From NCBI RefSeq assembly GCF_025917685.1, contig NZ_CP089518.1, forward strand, positions 3,225,001-3,289,000: 64,000 bases of DNA, read 5' to 3'. The translations under genes and the position numbers were made by a program. The stretch comes from Bacillus cereus. Its GTDB lineage: Bacteria; Bacillota; Bacilli; Bacillales; Bacillaceae_G. Of the stretch, positions 8,354 to 17,281 are shown piece by piece (positions within the stretch are counted from its first letter, which is position 1; every line of letters starts with the position of its first letter). The notes beneath the pieces are model-generated. The model ran no database searches, was not told the origin of the DNA, and saw nothing but the letters and a program-made list of their open reading frames with translations.

Positions 8354-8826
8354 TTCACTTCCCCCTCTTAGATGATTCATAGCCGCATTTTAAAACAAGA
8401 TGCTTTCCCCTAATTCCTTTCGGCCCTGAAAATGATGAAGCAAACGTCATTTTACACTAGCTTTAAAGCTATCCTAAAATCGTTTTTTGCCCCTAACAAA
8501 ATTCTCAAAACCTTTCATCTTCCAATATTCTATAAATCTTAAAATTACTTATTTTATATTAATTCATTTATCTGAAAAATTCAATTATTTTTTCAATAAA
8601 TTAATATGCATGATTACGTTTAATTTTTAACTTAATTAGAAATAAAATACATCTATTCAATATGATTCTAGTGTAAATGTTATTACAATATAAATAACCG
8701 AGGAAAGCATTTCTTCCTCGGTTTTATACAGCATGTACTTCAATATTTATAGTTGATAACGTCATTGTCCATCATTTAAATGAATTACATTTCCATCTCA
8801 CCTGGAAATATAATATATTAGTAAAA
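8354..8826. other. Long AT-rich intergenic region upstream of the permease
   Basis: About 470 bp with no convincing gene. It holds a 14-bp palindrome TAGCTTTAAAGCTA at 8458-8471, a weak hairpin around 8427-8452, an AT-rich stretch with possible promoters (8520-8690) and the terminator hairpin at 8696-8723. No T-box or known riboswitch core was recognised. Confidence 0.5.
8696..8723 (-). terminator. Terminator downstream of the GNAT gene
   Basis: AACCGAGGAA and TTCCTCGGTT pair perfectly around an 8-base loop. The minus-strand exit is AT rich. It lies about 100 bp past the stop of the two-domain acetyltransferase. Confidence 0.6.
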
Positions 8827-9771
8827 TTACATACCATATACATCCTTCGCACGGACTTCCTTATCAAAGCGAACGAATTTACTCTTTACTTCCATTCCAG
8901 CTGCTTCGTATACGCGAGGTGCACCTGTAATATTCTCAGAATCTACATTTAGATGGACCTTTAAAATCCCTTCTTCGTATAATTGACCGAATGCGTGATG
9001 TAACAGCGCTAATCCCAATCCTTGTTTCCGCTTAGAACGCCTTACACCTAAGTGAGTAATTTCTGCTTTATTATCAGCACCCTTTTTACTAAAGACAAAA
9101 CCAACTACTTCATCCTCAACCATCGCCAGTGACCATAATGTAGGATGAAACCCATCTCTTTCTGTACGCTGCAAAAACTCTTCTAACGTAGAAGGATGCG
9201 AATTCCAGTGGTCTGCAAATGCTTCATTAAAAGCTTGATGTAATCTTCCATCATCTAAACCTAGTATGTAATGTCGCACTGTAACACCATTTGGCCATAT
9301 TGGTGATGGAATATCTTTCTTTAATTCAATCCCCATCCCCCACCATATACGAGTTGGGATAAATCCATCTTCTTCTAATACTTTTTCCTCATAGAAATTA
9401 TTTGCTTGTGTTACAATCGTGCCATTCAAGCAAGACGAATTACTTACAAGCCCCGTAGCACGCTCTTCAAGCTTTGACCATATTACATGTTCAATTCCTT
9501 GATTTATATAATCAGGGTTTACAAATACAGCAGATGGAAACTGCCCTTCATTCCCTGTCAAAATTCCATAAGCGATTATTTCTTCTTCATTCATAACAAC
9601 ATAAGAGCTTTTACTAACATCAATACCTTTCCATGAGTTATTAATATCCTCTACCGTTGTATCAACTTCACCGTAAATGGCTTGATCATAAATTGTACAT
9701 AGTTTTAAAATTTGTTGTAAATCTTCTTGTGTAGTTGCTTTAACATTTAGTTTATTTACTAAGTTTCGCAT
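8827..9771 (-). CDS. Two-domain GNAT-family N-acetyltransferase
   Basis: 314 residues from the ATG at 9771 (AGGTGG five bases upstream). The length is twice that of a single GNAT domain. The C-terminal half is a clear GNAT domain with the acetyl-CoA loop RRSKRKQGLGLALLHHAF and a following DSENITGAPRVYEAAGM motif. The N-terminal half looks like a diverged GNAT fold (SYVVMNEEEIIAYGILTG). The substrate is unknown. It is monocistronic, convergent on nothing, and 62 bp downstream of a small membrane protein gene. Confidence 0.85.
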   Translation of the reverse strand: MRNLVNKLNVKATTQEDLQQILKLCTIYDQAIYGEVDTTVEDINNSWKGIDVSKSSYVVMNEEEIIAYGILTGNEGQFPSAVFVNPDYINQGIEHVIWSKLEERATGLVSNSSCLNGTIVTQANNFYEEKVLEEDGFIPTRIWWGMGIELKKDIPSPIWPNGVTVRHYILGLDDGRLHQAFNEAFADHWNSHPSTLEEFLQRTERDGFHPTLWSLAMVEDEVVGFVFSKKGADNKAEITHLGVRRSKRKQGLGLALLHHAFGQLYEEGILKVHLNVDSENITGAPRVYEAAGMEVKSKFVRFDKEVRAKDVYGM

Positions 9772-9832
9772 GCATTCCACCTCATTCTAATTGAAAATTC
9801 GAACCTTATCGCAAAAACATTTCATAATACTA

Positions 9833-10381
9833 CTATTTTATGAAAAATATTAGTCCTCCTAAAGCAATCAACAATACACCCGAAAACGGAAAACTCTTCT
9901 CTTCAGCTTTTATCTTTTCCTCAATAATATCTTTAATTTTCCCCTTCATATCATCTGGACATTTTTTAAATAAAATATTAGTTGTATGTAATGGCCTATT
10001 TAATATTCGAATTTTAACAGGAGATCCTGATAAATATATATTATTTTTATCCGAAGTAAATTCTATATTTGCTTCAGTAAGCCCTTCTTTCACTAATATA
10101 TTCACTCGGCTAGAAGGTAAATTAAACACTGTATAATCGTTAAAAGCTAGTCCTCTAATATCGAAATGTGAGTATACGAGAACTAAAGTTATAAACAACA
10201 AAACTAGTACAACTATTGTTTTCACTAATGAAAGTTGATTTAACATATAAGAAGATGTTGTCATATAAGCACAAAAGAATGCCATTAAATTACAAAGATA
10301 GTGGTTGACAATGAAAGTTTTTCTTATAACTATTGTAAGTCCGGAAATGATTAGTAGAGCGCATGCTAGATTCATTAACAT
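9833..10381 (-). CDS. Hypothetical membrane protein
   Basis: 182 residues. I do not recognise the family. Three N-terminal hydrophobic segments lie within about residues 3-75. A soluble region follows with a beta-rich stretch (ANIEFTSDKNNIYLSGSPVKIRI), and a C-terminal helix ends SGVLLIALGGLIFFIK. The start is chosen at 10381 because GGGAGGTG precedes that ATG. The layout of helices, extracytoplasmic or cytoplasmic domain and tail helix is reminiscent of small signalling or stress membrane proteins, but no motif supports a function. Confidence 0.65.
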   Translation of the reverse strand: MLMNLACALLIISGLTIVIRKTFIVNHYLCNLMAFFCAYMTTSSYMLNQLSLVKTIVVLVLLFITLVLVYSHFDIRGLAFNDYTVFNLPSSRVNILVKEGLTEANIEFTSDKNNIYLSGSPVKIRILNRPLHTTNILFKKCPDDMKGKIKDIIEEKIKAEEKSFPFSGVLLIALGGLIFFIK

Positions 10382-10472
10382 ATTTTCACCTCCCAAAAAC
10401 TATAACCATACAACTTTGTTATATTTTAACATTAATTACATATTCATACCTGTAATTTTTTTCATAAAATAT

Positions 10473-10504
10473 AAAAGAGTCTCATTAAAAAATGAGACTC
10501 TTTT
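10473..10504. terminator. Bidirectional intrinsic terminator
   Basis: AAAAGAGTCTCATT and AATGAGACTCTTTT pair perfectly around a 4-base loop. It lies 13 bp beyond the MFS transporter stop. Confidence 0.88.
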
Positions 10505-10516
10505 ACCATTTCATAT

Positions 10517-11716
10517 TTAAATCGTTTTTGAAGTTTGTTTACCAAAAATAAATACTTTAGTAAACACCACCATGATAACTGCAATAGTCAGAAAATAAAG
10601 TGGCATCACCATCAACGAACCTGTATGAAGCTGACTCATTCCCCAAATTGTCACCGTTACAATTACATAGTAGCCTAAGCTAAACAATGCACCTGCTGTA
10701 CCAATGACATCTTGAAAATCTACTAATGCTAAACTTAAACAGTTAGGCAACGCTATTCCAATTCCTAATAGCAATATAAACATCGCTACTAAAAATCCAA
10801 TCATATATATTATGTTTGGATTTGATCCAACTGAAGTAATAACAGTTAAAAGGATAGCTCCCCCTGTCATTACAAGACAACCGATATATATAATTTTCTC
10901 TGGTTTATAAGTAGCCAGTAAACGTTTTGAAACTTTCGCCCCAATAATTGAAGCAAAAGCGACAACGATTCCTAAAAATCCATACATACTAGGCGATAAC
11001 TGAAAGTATTCAATAAAGATAAACGGCGCTTCTGCATAATAGCTAAATAAAACACCATTCGCTCCTCCAATTAATAGACCGTATGTTACTACTTTCGGAT
11101 TTGTAATCAACCGTTTTAAAACAGAAAACACATTTATTTGATTCGTCACTGAGTCCGTTTTTGTTTCTGGAAGAGAAACAAACGTATACAGCAAAATTCC
11201 GACGCTCATAACTACTAAACTTAAAAATACTATTTTAAATCCAAACATTTGATCGAGAAAACCACCAATTAACGGACCTATCGCTGGTGTAAAGGCAATG
11301 ACTGCCGAAATTTGAGCAAACATAACATGACGTTTATGCCCCTCTACACTTTCACGAAGAATCGTTTGTGTAACAACTGATCCTGCACTTGCCCCAAACG
11401 CTTGAATAAAACGACTTAGCAATAAAAATTCAATGGAACTTGCAATATAGCATAAGAAACTTCCTATCCCGTATACTGCAATTCCAAATAACATTGCTGG
11501 GCGACGACCAATTATATCTGATAACCATCCAATAAAAAATACACCTAAAGCAAATCCAGCAAAATAAACACTTAGCGTTAACTGTACCTCATTATTACTT
11601 ACGTGCAACGCCTTTGAAATGTCTGGTAAAGACGGCGTGTAAATTGTTTCACTAATTTGCGGAAATGCTACAAGAATAATCATTAACAAAAGTGATGGTA
11701 CTGAGACTTTTTTCAT
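10517..11716 (-). CDS. Bcr/CflA-family multidrug efflux MFS transporter
   Basis: 399 residues, 12 predicted helices. The MFS motif A is in the 2-3 loop (GWLSDIIGRRPAM), and the PQISETIYTPSLPDISKALHVS start is typical of the Bcr/CflA group, which exports drugs such as bicyclomycin, chloramphenicol or sulfonamides by proton antiport. The ribosome binding site TTATAGGAGGGTAT is repeated as its exact reverse complement about 115 nt upstream in the leader, and a short proline-ending reading frame lies between. Drug-inducible translation attenuation is therefore likely (see the separate entries). Confidence 0.9.
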   Translation of the reverse strand: MKKVSVPSLLLMIILVAFPQISETIYTPSLPDISKALHVSNNEVQLTLSVYFAGFALGVFFIGWLSDIIGRRPAMLFGIAVYGIGSFLCYIASSIEFLLLSRFIQAFGASAGSVVTQTILRESVEGHKRHVMFAQISAVIAFTPAIGPLIGGFLDQMFGFKIVFLSLVVMSVGILLYTFVSLPETKTDSVTNQINVFSVLKRLITNPKVVTYGLLIGGANGVLFSYYAEAPFIFIEYFQLSPSMYGFLGIVVAFASIIGAKVSKRLLATYKPEKIIYIGCLVMTGGAILLTVITSVGSNPNIIYMIGFLVAMFILLLGIGIALPNCLSLALVDFQDVIGTAGALFSLGYYVIVTVTIWGMSQLHTGSLMVMPLYFLTIAVIMVVFTKVFIFGKQTSKTI

Positions 11717-11721
11717 TTTTA

Positions 11722-11862
11722 ATACCCTCCTATAACTTTGAAAATCTCAGAAATAAAAAGACTTTCTTAGCTAGGGAACAGGAGGGGCCATTATAGAAAT
11801 CCGATCATAAAACAACAAAGAAAACACCTCAATTACGCATGTTAATACTTATAGGAGGGTAT
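11722..11862 (-). promoter_or_regulatory. RNA leader with a 14-nt anti-Shine-Dalgarno pairing for the MFS transporter
   Basis: On the minus strand the leader holds ATACCCTCCTATAA (11862-11849). This is the perfect reverse complement of the transporter ribosome binding site TTATAGGAGGGTAT (11735-11722). A second, shorter anti-SD, CCCCTCCT (11787-11780), lies inside the leader peptide frame. The two could compete for the RBS. This is the layout of ribosome-stalling attenuators of antibiotic resistance genes. The pairing is seen; the mechanism is inferred. Confidence 0.7.
11771..11827 (-). CDS. Candidate leader peptide upstream of the MFS transporter
   Basis: The frame from GTG 11827 reads VFSLLFYDRISIMAPPVP and then stops. 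GAGGTG (11830-11825) lies 6 and 9 bases before two in-frame TTG codons, so the real start may be one of these, giving about 14-15 residues. The run Ala-Pro-Pro-Val-Pro before the stop is of a kind that slows ribosomes. An anti-SD (CCCCTCCT) lies within the Pro codons. The peptide lies between the distal anti-SD and the transporter RBS. Confidence 0.5.
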   Translation of the reverse strand: MFSLLFYDRISIMAPPVP

Positions 11863-12015
11863 ATATTAACATTGATTTTACAATATAGTCTTTCAATTAT
11901 ATGATAGGTTATGTTCGTTTTCTAGTGTTCATGATCTGAATCTTTGTTAATAGATGACTGACCTTTTATTCTCTCAGAAAATTAATACAGTTTGAAAAGC
12001 GCAACTATACAACGG

Positions 12016-12066
12016 AAACGCACCCTCCAATTGTTAAAAACAGTCTTACAATTGAAGGGTGCGTTT
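12016..12066. terminator. Terminator downstream of the amidohydrolase
   Basis: AAACGCACCCT-C-CAATTGT pairs with ACAATTG-A-AGGGTGCGTTT, an 18 of 19 match around a 13-base loop. The T-run is better on the plus strand, but position suggests it also ends the minus-strand amidohydrolase transcript. Confidence 0.7.
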
Positions 12067-12072
12067 TTTATG

Positions 12073-13692
12073 TTAAATTTTCACTGTTTGTTCTTCTTGA
12101 TAGATAATTTCACCATCAATAATAGTTGTTTCTACTTTTAAATCTTTAATTTTGCTTGGATTGATACTTAAAATGCTGTCATTTAATATAACTAAATCCG
12201 CCAACTTTCCGGCCTCTATGCTTCCTTTTATCTCTTCTTCAAAACTCGCATAAGCACCATTCCATGTGTATAGTTTAATAGCTTCCATTACGCTTATAGA
12301 TTGATTAGTACCAATCTCCATTCCAGACTTGCTTCTTCTATTGACAGCAACGTGAATTCCTAATAAAGGATTATAGTCAGTAACTGGTGCGTCCGATCCA
12401 CCTGCTGCAATGATGCCACGATCAATAAAATCACGAGCAGCGTACATGTGGTTAACACGCTCACCATAGTGCTGGGCATATATCTCTCCAAATTCATATG
12501 GAAATGGAGGGTTTGGAATCGGAATCACCTCGAGTTTTTTCATTCTCTCTTGTAAATCTGGTGAAGAAATTCCCGCGTGTTCGATTCGATGACGGTGGTC
12601 TTTTCTTGGTGATTCCTCTAGCGCCCTTTCTACACAATTTAAATACATTTCAATAGCTTTATCACCTTGTGCATGTACAGTGATCTGATAGCCTTTTTTA
12701 TGAGCTTCACCTAAAACTTGATAGATTTCTTCCTCACTATAATAAAGAATGCCAGAATTGTTAGAGTCACTCGAGTACGGCTCACGTGTTGCAATTGTAG
12801 GCCCAGTGCTACTTCCATCTGTAAACATTTTAGCTGGTCCAACTTTGAATCTCTCATCTCCGGTACCAGTTACCACGCCAGCTTCGACCATTTTATTAAC
12901 AAATTCATGGGAGTTATTTAACTGACATATCATTGCATATATTCTGACACGAATATCCCTACTCTTCACAGCTTGTTGTAGTAAACGGTAACTCTCAGGT
13001 CCAAATCCACCTGCGTCATGTATACTTGTTATGCCCGCTGCAACGAAATGATCTGATGCAATTTTCACAGCCTTCATCATTTCACTTTCCGTATAACTCG
13101 CAACCGCGCTCATCTCCATATTTGCTGCTTCAATTAACTTTCCTGTAAGCCGTCCTGCCTGATTCTTTTCAATAATCCCCCCACTCGTGTTCGGTGTGTT
13201 CTCGTTAATTTGCGCAATTTCTAATGCTTTGCTGTTCACTACGCTTATATGGTTGCAAGTACGAGATACAATAATAGGGTGTTCAGCTGAAATTTCATCC
13301 AGCTCAGTAATTGTTGGATAACGCTTTTCCTTCACAGCGTTTTCATTAAAGCCCCAAGCACGTATCCATTCGCCTTTTGGAGTTTCTAAGGCTTTCTTTT
13401 TCAGGTCCTCTAACAAAGCTTCGATAGAATCAATATGTTCAGCTTTACAACTTACCGCCAACTGATTCAGCCCGTGAGCAATGAGGTGAATATGAGAATC
13501 AATGAATCCGGGAAGAAGTGTTTTTCCTTGCAGGTCAATTACAGCCGTTTGTTCTCCTATTAAACTCTTAACCTCCTGATTTGACCCAACAACTGCGATA
13601 CGATTATCTTTTATTGCTACAGCTTCGACTACTGCATTCTTTTGGTCTACTGTAATAACTTCTCCATTTATCAAGACAACATCAGCTTTCAT
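12073..13692 (-). CDS. YtcJ-type amidohydrolase (cytoplasmic)
   Basis: 539 residues without a signal peptide. Amidohydrolase superfamily, YtcJ-like (Amidohydro_3): the metal-binding HxH is in GFIDSHIHLIAHG near residue 66. Further metal or catalytic motifs are HDAGG, HAQGDKAIE, HRIEHAG and GGSDAPV in order. Members hydrolyse N-acyl or formyl amides, and many have no known substrate. GAAAGGG precedes the ATG. It lies 91 bp downstream of the transaminase gene and probably belongs to the same catabolic block, perhaps freeing an amine or amino acid from an amide. A 23-bp dyad lies just upstream. Confidence 0.88.
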   Translation of the reverse strand: MKADVVLINGEVITVDQKNAVVEAVAIKDNRIAVVGSNQEVKSLIGEQTAVIDLQGKTLLPGFIDSHIHLIAHGLNQLAVSCKAEHIDSIEALLEDLKKKALETPKGEWIRAWGFNENAVKEKRYPTITELDEISAEHPIIVSRTCNHISVVNSKALEIAQINENTPNTSGGIIEKNQAGRLTGKLIEAANMEMSAVASYTESEMMKAVKIASDHFVAAGITSIHDAGGFGPESYRLLQQAVKSRDIRVRIYAMICQLNNSHEFVNKMVEAGVVTGTGDERFKVGPAKMFTDGSSTGPTIATREPYSSDSNNSGILYYSEEEIYQVLGEAHKKGYQITVHAQGDKAIEMYLNCVERALEESPRKDHRHRIEHAGISSPDLQERMKKLEVIPIPNPPFPYEFGEIYAQHYGERVNHMYAARDFIDRGIIAAGGSDAPVTDYNPLLGIHVAVNRRSKSGMEIGTNQSISVMEAIKLYTWNGAYASFEEEIKGSIEAGKLADLVILNDSILSINPSKIKDLKVETTIIDGEIIYQEEQTVKI

Positions 13693-13708
13693 AAACTCAA
13701 CCCTTTCG

Positions 13709-13731
13709 GAATTACTCTTTTAGAGTAATTC
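13709..13731. promoter_or_regulatory. 23-bp inverted repeat upstream of the amidohydrolase
   Basis: GAATTACTCT-TTT-AGAGTAATTC is a perfect 10-3-10 dyad 17 bp before the start codon. Its half-site (ATTACTCT) is shared with the dyad upstream of aiiA. It may be an operator or a hairpin in the mRNA leader. Confidence 0.45.
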
Positions 13732-13783
13732 ATTCAGTATTTAAAGCTATATCTCTCAATATTCTATTCCGCTTTTTAACAAA

Positions 13784-15124
13784 TTAAAGTTGATATAAAC
13801 ATTCTTTCATTGTTTTAACGATAAAAGTAAAGTCTTCTTCTGTAATGCTTAATGGAGGCGCAAGCTGCAAAATATTATTGTAACCTGCAACAGTGTCGCC
13901 ATTTTTACCAATAATTAGACCTTTTTCTTTACAAGCATTGATGACTTTGTTTACCTTTTCAATAGCAGCCGGTTCTTTCGTTTGCTTATCTTCCACTAGT
14001 TCAATACCTAAAAGAAGGCCTTTTCCGCGAACATCTCCTACGTTTGGATGCTCTTTTACATCTTCTAATTCATATAACAGTCGTTCACCCAATTCTTTGG
14101 AACGTTCAATGAGTTTCTCATTCTCCATAATTTCTAAATTCTTCAAAGCCAAGGCGCAAGCAGCTGGATTTCCTCCGAACGTATTCACATGGCGGAAGCG
14201 ATCATAATCTTCACTGCCTACGTATGCCTCATAAATCTCTCGTCTGACTGCTGTTGCCGACAAAGGAAGATACGCACTTGTAATACCTTTTGCCATTGTA
14301 ATGATATCTGGTTTAATGCCATAATTCATAAATCCAAATGGCTTCCCAGTCCGGCCAAATCCACATATAACTTCATCACAAATGAGCAACGCGCCGTGCT
14401 TCTCGCAAATTCCTTTTACTTTTTCCATATATCCATCAGGAGGCATCAAAATGCCGCCCCCAGTAATAATCGGCTCCATAATCACGCCGGCTACTGTTTG
14501 ACTTAACTCCCATGTCATAACACGATCAATTTCATCAGCACTTGCCAGTGTACGAACATCATCTGGATTACGATACGTATCAGGTGGTGCTACATGCAAG
14601 AACCCTTGCCCGAGTGGTTCATATTTATACTTTCGCTGCGCTTGACCTGTTGCTGCAAGAGCCCCCATTGAGTTACCGTGGTAAGCACGATAGCGTGAAA
14701 TAAACTTATAACGTGCATGATCACCTTTTTGTTGATGGTATTGACGAGCAATTTTAAACGCCGTTTCATTTGCTTCCGATCCACTGTTAGAAAAGAAAAT
14801 AACATATTCATCATCAAGCCATCCATTCAATTTCTCTGCTAATTTAATAGCAGGAACATGGCTTTGTGTCAAAGGGAAATATGGCATTTCTTCAAGCTGT
14901 TCAAAAGCCGCTCTTGCAAGCTCTTTTCGACCATACCCAACATTCACGCACCAAAGACCCGACATACCGTCTAAATAACGGTTTCCATCAATATCCGTCA
15001 CCCATGCCCCTTCTGCTTTTGTGATAATTAAATTCGTTGGATTAGGGGCTGCTCCTTTCATTGCATGCCAAAGGTACTTTTCATCTGCTTTTTTCAAACT
15101 TTGTGTTTGCTCTGTCGCTTGCAC
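13784..15124 (-). CDS. Class III omega-amino acid:pyruvate aminotransferase
   Basis: About 446 residues. PLP fold type I, class III, close to beta-alanine:pyruvate and taurine:pyruvate transaminases: LDGMSGLWCVNVGYG near the N-terminus, FFSNSGSEANETAFK for the phosphate loop, LLICDEVICGFGRTG with the PLP aspartate, and the Schiff-base lysine in MAKGITSAYLPLSA. The start is placed at GTG 15124, nine bases after GGAG; the ATG at 15139 has no RBS. Next to a CoA-acylating semialdehyde dehydrogenase it would convert beta-alanine to malonate semialdehyde. That substrate is inferred from context. Confidence 0.88.
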   Translation of the reverse strand: MQATEQTQSLKKADEKYLWHAMKGAAPNPTNLIITKAEGAWVTDIDGNRYLDGMSGLWCVNVGYGRKELARAAFEQLEEMPYFPLTQSHVPAIKLAEKLNGWLDDEYVIFFSNSGSEANETAFKIARQYHQQKGDHARYKFISRYRAYHGNSMGALAATGQAQRKYKYEPLGQGFLHVAPPDTYRNPDDVRTLASADEIDRVMTWELSQTVAGVIMEPIITGGGILMPPDGYMEKVKGICEKHGALLICDEVICGFGRTGKPFGFMNYGIKPDIITMAKGITSAYLPLSATAVRREIYEAYVGSEDYDRFRHVNTFGGNPAACALALKNLEIMENEKLIERSKELGERLLYELEDVKEHPNVGDVRGKGLLLGIELVEDKQTKEPAAIEKVNKVINACKEKGLIIGKNGDTVAGYNNILQLAPPLSITEEDFTFIVKTMKECLYQL

Positions 15125-15153
15125 AATCACCAACTCCATTCTATTCTTTTATG

Positions 15154-15172
15154 GTTTCACATAAAGTGAAAC
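15154..15172. promoter_or_regulatory. Inverted repeat upstream of the aminotransferase
   Basis: GTTTCAC-ATAAA-GTGAAAC is a perfect 7-5-7 dyad 30 bp before the aminotransferase start. Its core resembles the dyad in the promoter of the lipoprotein deiminase at 55802-55822. No good -35 box was found beside it. Confidence 0.4.
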
Positions 15173-15203
15173 TTTGATCAGTGCGGGTTTTGTTCATCCC
15201 CCA

Positions 15204-15304
15204 CCGATTATTAGCCCTCACCAATCGGGCTTTTACGGGCAGCCCGACCCCCACCTAACTTCTTTGCTCCAGCTGAATTTTGAGGTGGGGATCTTACTGC
15301 CCGT
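15204..15304 (-). repeat. GC-rich structured intergenic element, possible dispersed repeat
   Basis: A two-part hairpin: ACGGGCAG and CCCCACCT (15235-15256) pair perfectly with AGGTGGGG and CTGCCCGT (15283-15304), separated by an internal loop and a 26-base apical loop. A smaller hairpin (CCGATT at 15204-15209 with AATCGG at 15223-15228) lies beside it. GC content is far above the surroundings. The B. cereus group has dispersed intergenic repeats (bcr elements), and this looks like one; I could not confirm which. No second copy was seen in the window. Confidence 0.5.
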
Positions 15305-15322
15305 TAATGCGGAATCAATCTT

Positions 15323-16783
15323 TCAATAACGAGCCGTAAGCATTTTCTTGCGAGTATAGAATTCTACGCCATCTTTTCCATTTGCATGGAGATCACCATA
15401 GAAGGATTTCTTATAACCTGAGAATGGGAAGAATGCCATTGGAGCAGGAACCCCAAGATTGACCCCAAGCATACCTGCATCAATTTCTTCACGGAATGCA
15501 CGAATAGCTTTCGCGCTATCGGTGTACAGGCATGCACCATTTGCGAACGGTGATGCATTAGCAACATGAATCGCTTCCATCAAGTCTTTTACACGTACAA
15601 TAGAAAGAACCGGTGCGAAGATTTCATCTTGCCAGATTTTCATTTCCTGTGTCACATTGTCAAAAATTGTTGGGCCAACAAAATAACCGTTACCGTTTAC
15701 TGCATCATCTTCACGTCCGTCACGAATAAGTGTCGCTCCCTGCTCTATACCAGATTGAATGTATCCGAGTGTACGCTCTTTATGTCCGTCACGAATAACG
15801 GGACCAAGGAACACACCTTCTTCCAGACCATTTCCAATCGTAATAGCATTCGCCTCTTGAAGCAGTCTATTAACGAGCTCATCTGCAACGTCTTCTTCCA
15901 CAACAACAACAGCCACGGCCATGCATCTTTCACCAGCTGAACCGAAGGCAGCGTTTGTAATTTCTTTCGCTGCAAAACTAAGGTCCGCATCTTTTAATAC
16001 GATCGAATGATTTTTTGCACCTGCAAGAGCTTGTACACGTTTACCGTTAGCTGCTGCTGTTTTATATATGTACTCAGCCACAGGTTGAGAACCAACGAAA
16101 GATACAGCCTTCACATCCTCATTGTCAAGAATGCCATTTACGACGTCATGTGCACCATGCACAATATTTAGCACGCCACCTGGAAGACCTGCTTCTTTAA
16201 ACAGTTCAGCTATGCGATTAGCCAGCAATGGTGTTCTTTCAGATGGTTTTAATACAAACGTATTTCCGCATGCAATCGCGAGTGGAAACATCCAGCATGG
16301 CACCATCATCGGAAAGTTAAATGGCGTTATTCCTGCAATTACTCCGATCGGGTAACGATACATCCCCGATTCAACACCAGTCGCAATATCAGGAAGTTGC
16401 TCTCCCATCATTAAAGTAGGTGCACCTGCGGCAAATTCAACACATTCAATCCCTCGCTGTACTTCACCGTAAGCTTCTTTATAACTTTTTCCATTTTCCA
16501 GGGTAACGAGTTTCGCTAACTCTTCCCAGTTTTCAATCAGTAACTGTTGATAACGAAATAGAATCCGAGCACGCCGAGGTACAGCGACCCTTCTCCAAGT
16601 TTTGAATGCTTCTTTCGCAGTTGCTACAGCTCTATCTAAATCTTCTTTAGTCGAAAGTGGCACACGAGCAATAATCTCGCCTGTTGCTGGATTTGGTACA
16701 TCTTCAACTTGTTTACTTGTGGATTCTATCCATTGTCCGCCAATATAATTTTTCAACGTTTGTACATTTTTCGTTACTGCCAT
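15323..16783 (-). CDS. mmsA: CoA-acylating methylmalonate/malonate-semialdehyde dehydrogenase
   Basis: 486 residues from the ATG at 16783, which has AGGAGG seven bases upstream. Aldehyde dehydrogenase superfamily: the catalytic cysteine is Cys287 in [10 protein letters not shown], and the oxyanion Asn is in [11 protein letters not shown]. The glutamate general base of ordinary aldehyde dehydrogenases is replaced ([11 protein letters not shown]), which marks the CoA-dependent MmsA/IolA branch. Product would be acetyl-CoA or propionyl-CoA plus CO2. It follows the amine genes and precedes the transaminase, fitting beta-alanine breakdown. No inositol genes are present, so it is not obviously iolA. 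Confidence 0.9.
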   Translation of the reverse strand: MAVTKNVQTLKNYIGGQWIESTSKQVEDVPNPATGEIIARVPLSTKEDLDRAVATAKEAFKTWRRVAVPRRARILFRYQQLLIENWEELAKLVTLENGKSYKEAYGEVQRGIECVEFAAGAPTLMMGEQLPDIATGVESGMYRYPIGVIAGITPFNFPMMVPCWMFPLAIACGNTFVLKPSERTPLLANRIAELFKEAGLPGGVLNIVHGAHDVVNGILDNEDVKAVSFVGSQPVAEYIYKTAAANGKRVQALAGAKNHSIVLKDADLSFAAKEITNAAFGSAGERCMAVAVVVVEEDVADELVNRLLQEANAITIGNGLEEGVFLGPVIRDGHKERTLGYIQSGIEQGATLIRDGREDDAVNGNGYFVGPTIFDNVTQEMKIWQDEIFAPVLSIVRVKDLMEAIHVANASPFANGACLYTDSAKAIRAFREEIDAGMLGVNLGVPAPMAFFPFSGYKKSFYGDLHANGKDGVEFYTRKKMLTARY

Positions 16784-16954
16784 GGTGAAACCTCCTATTT
16801 TAAGATAACCGTCCTTTGTATTACACCTCTCGGAAGAAAGCGCATTCATCTGATTATATATAAACTGATTTACATATCTCCAACATTACTAATCTTGTCC
16901 ATTTAATACGCAGGAGCAGCCATCTGCTTAGCATTTGTCCACTCCCAGTTCACA

Positions 16955-17236
16955 TTATTTCAGATCAATCTCATGGTTCATCTTATAATTCTTTTTCAAA
17001 AACACTGGACAATCCCATTCACAAACAAGATCCTTAGCCAAAGAAACGACCCAGTCTTTTGTAATATGATACTTTTTTTCATCAACAGTAATAAACACTT
17101 CACCGTCTGTCACATAGAAAACTTCCTGCTCTTCTACATGCCACGTTCCTTTATTCGGTTCGCCTACCCATGGTTCCCATGTGTGAACACCTAGTTGCCC
17201 TGCTTCTTCTGCCGTAAGTTTTTTTGCAAAAAACAT
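16955..17236 (-). CDS. Small cupin-domain protein
   Basis: 93 residues, one cupin barrel. Motifs are W-E-P-W, then EEQEVFYVTDGEVFITVDEKKYHITKDWVVSL and a terminal CEWDCPVFLKKNYK, as in the Cupin_3 group that includes ureidoglycine-related and amine-catabolism cupins. It lacks the full His-His-Glu metal set, so it may bind a ligand rather than catalyse. GAGAGAGG precedes the ATG. It sits between the dehydrogenase and the MATE exporter in the catabolic block, and a small-molecule accessory role is the likely use. Confidence 0.78.
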   Translation of the reverse strand: MFFAKKLTAEEAGQLGVHTWEPWVGEPNKGTWHVEEQEVFYVTDGEVFITVDEKKYHITKDWVVSLAKDLVCEWDCPVFLKKNYKMNHEIDLK

Positions 17237-17281
17237 GATGATCCTCTCTCTTTCTTATTGGTAATTTTGAAGGAATCAATT

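Noticed and set aside
8354..8826. T-box or other riboswitch in the permease leader
   Set aside because: The conserved T-box core and other common riboswitch cores were not found; only a short palindrome and weak hairpins are present.
16900..16967. Short minus-strand tail-like reading (NWEWTNAKQMAAPAY then stop)
   Set aside because: Looks somewhat protein-like and GC rich but is only 16 codons, without a clear start. It may be a remnant of a longer gene; too little to call.
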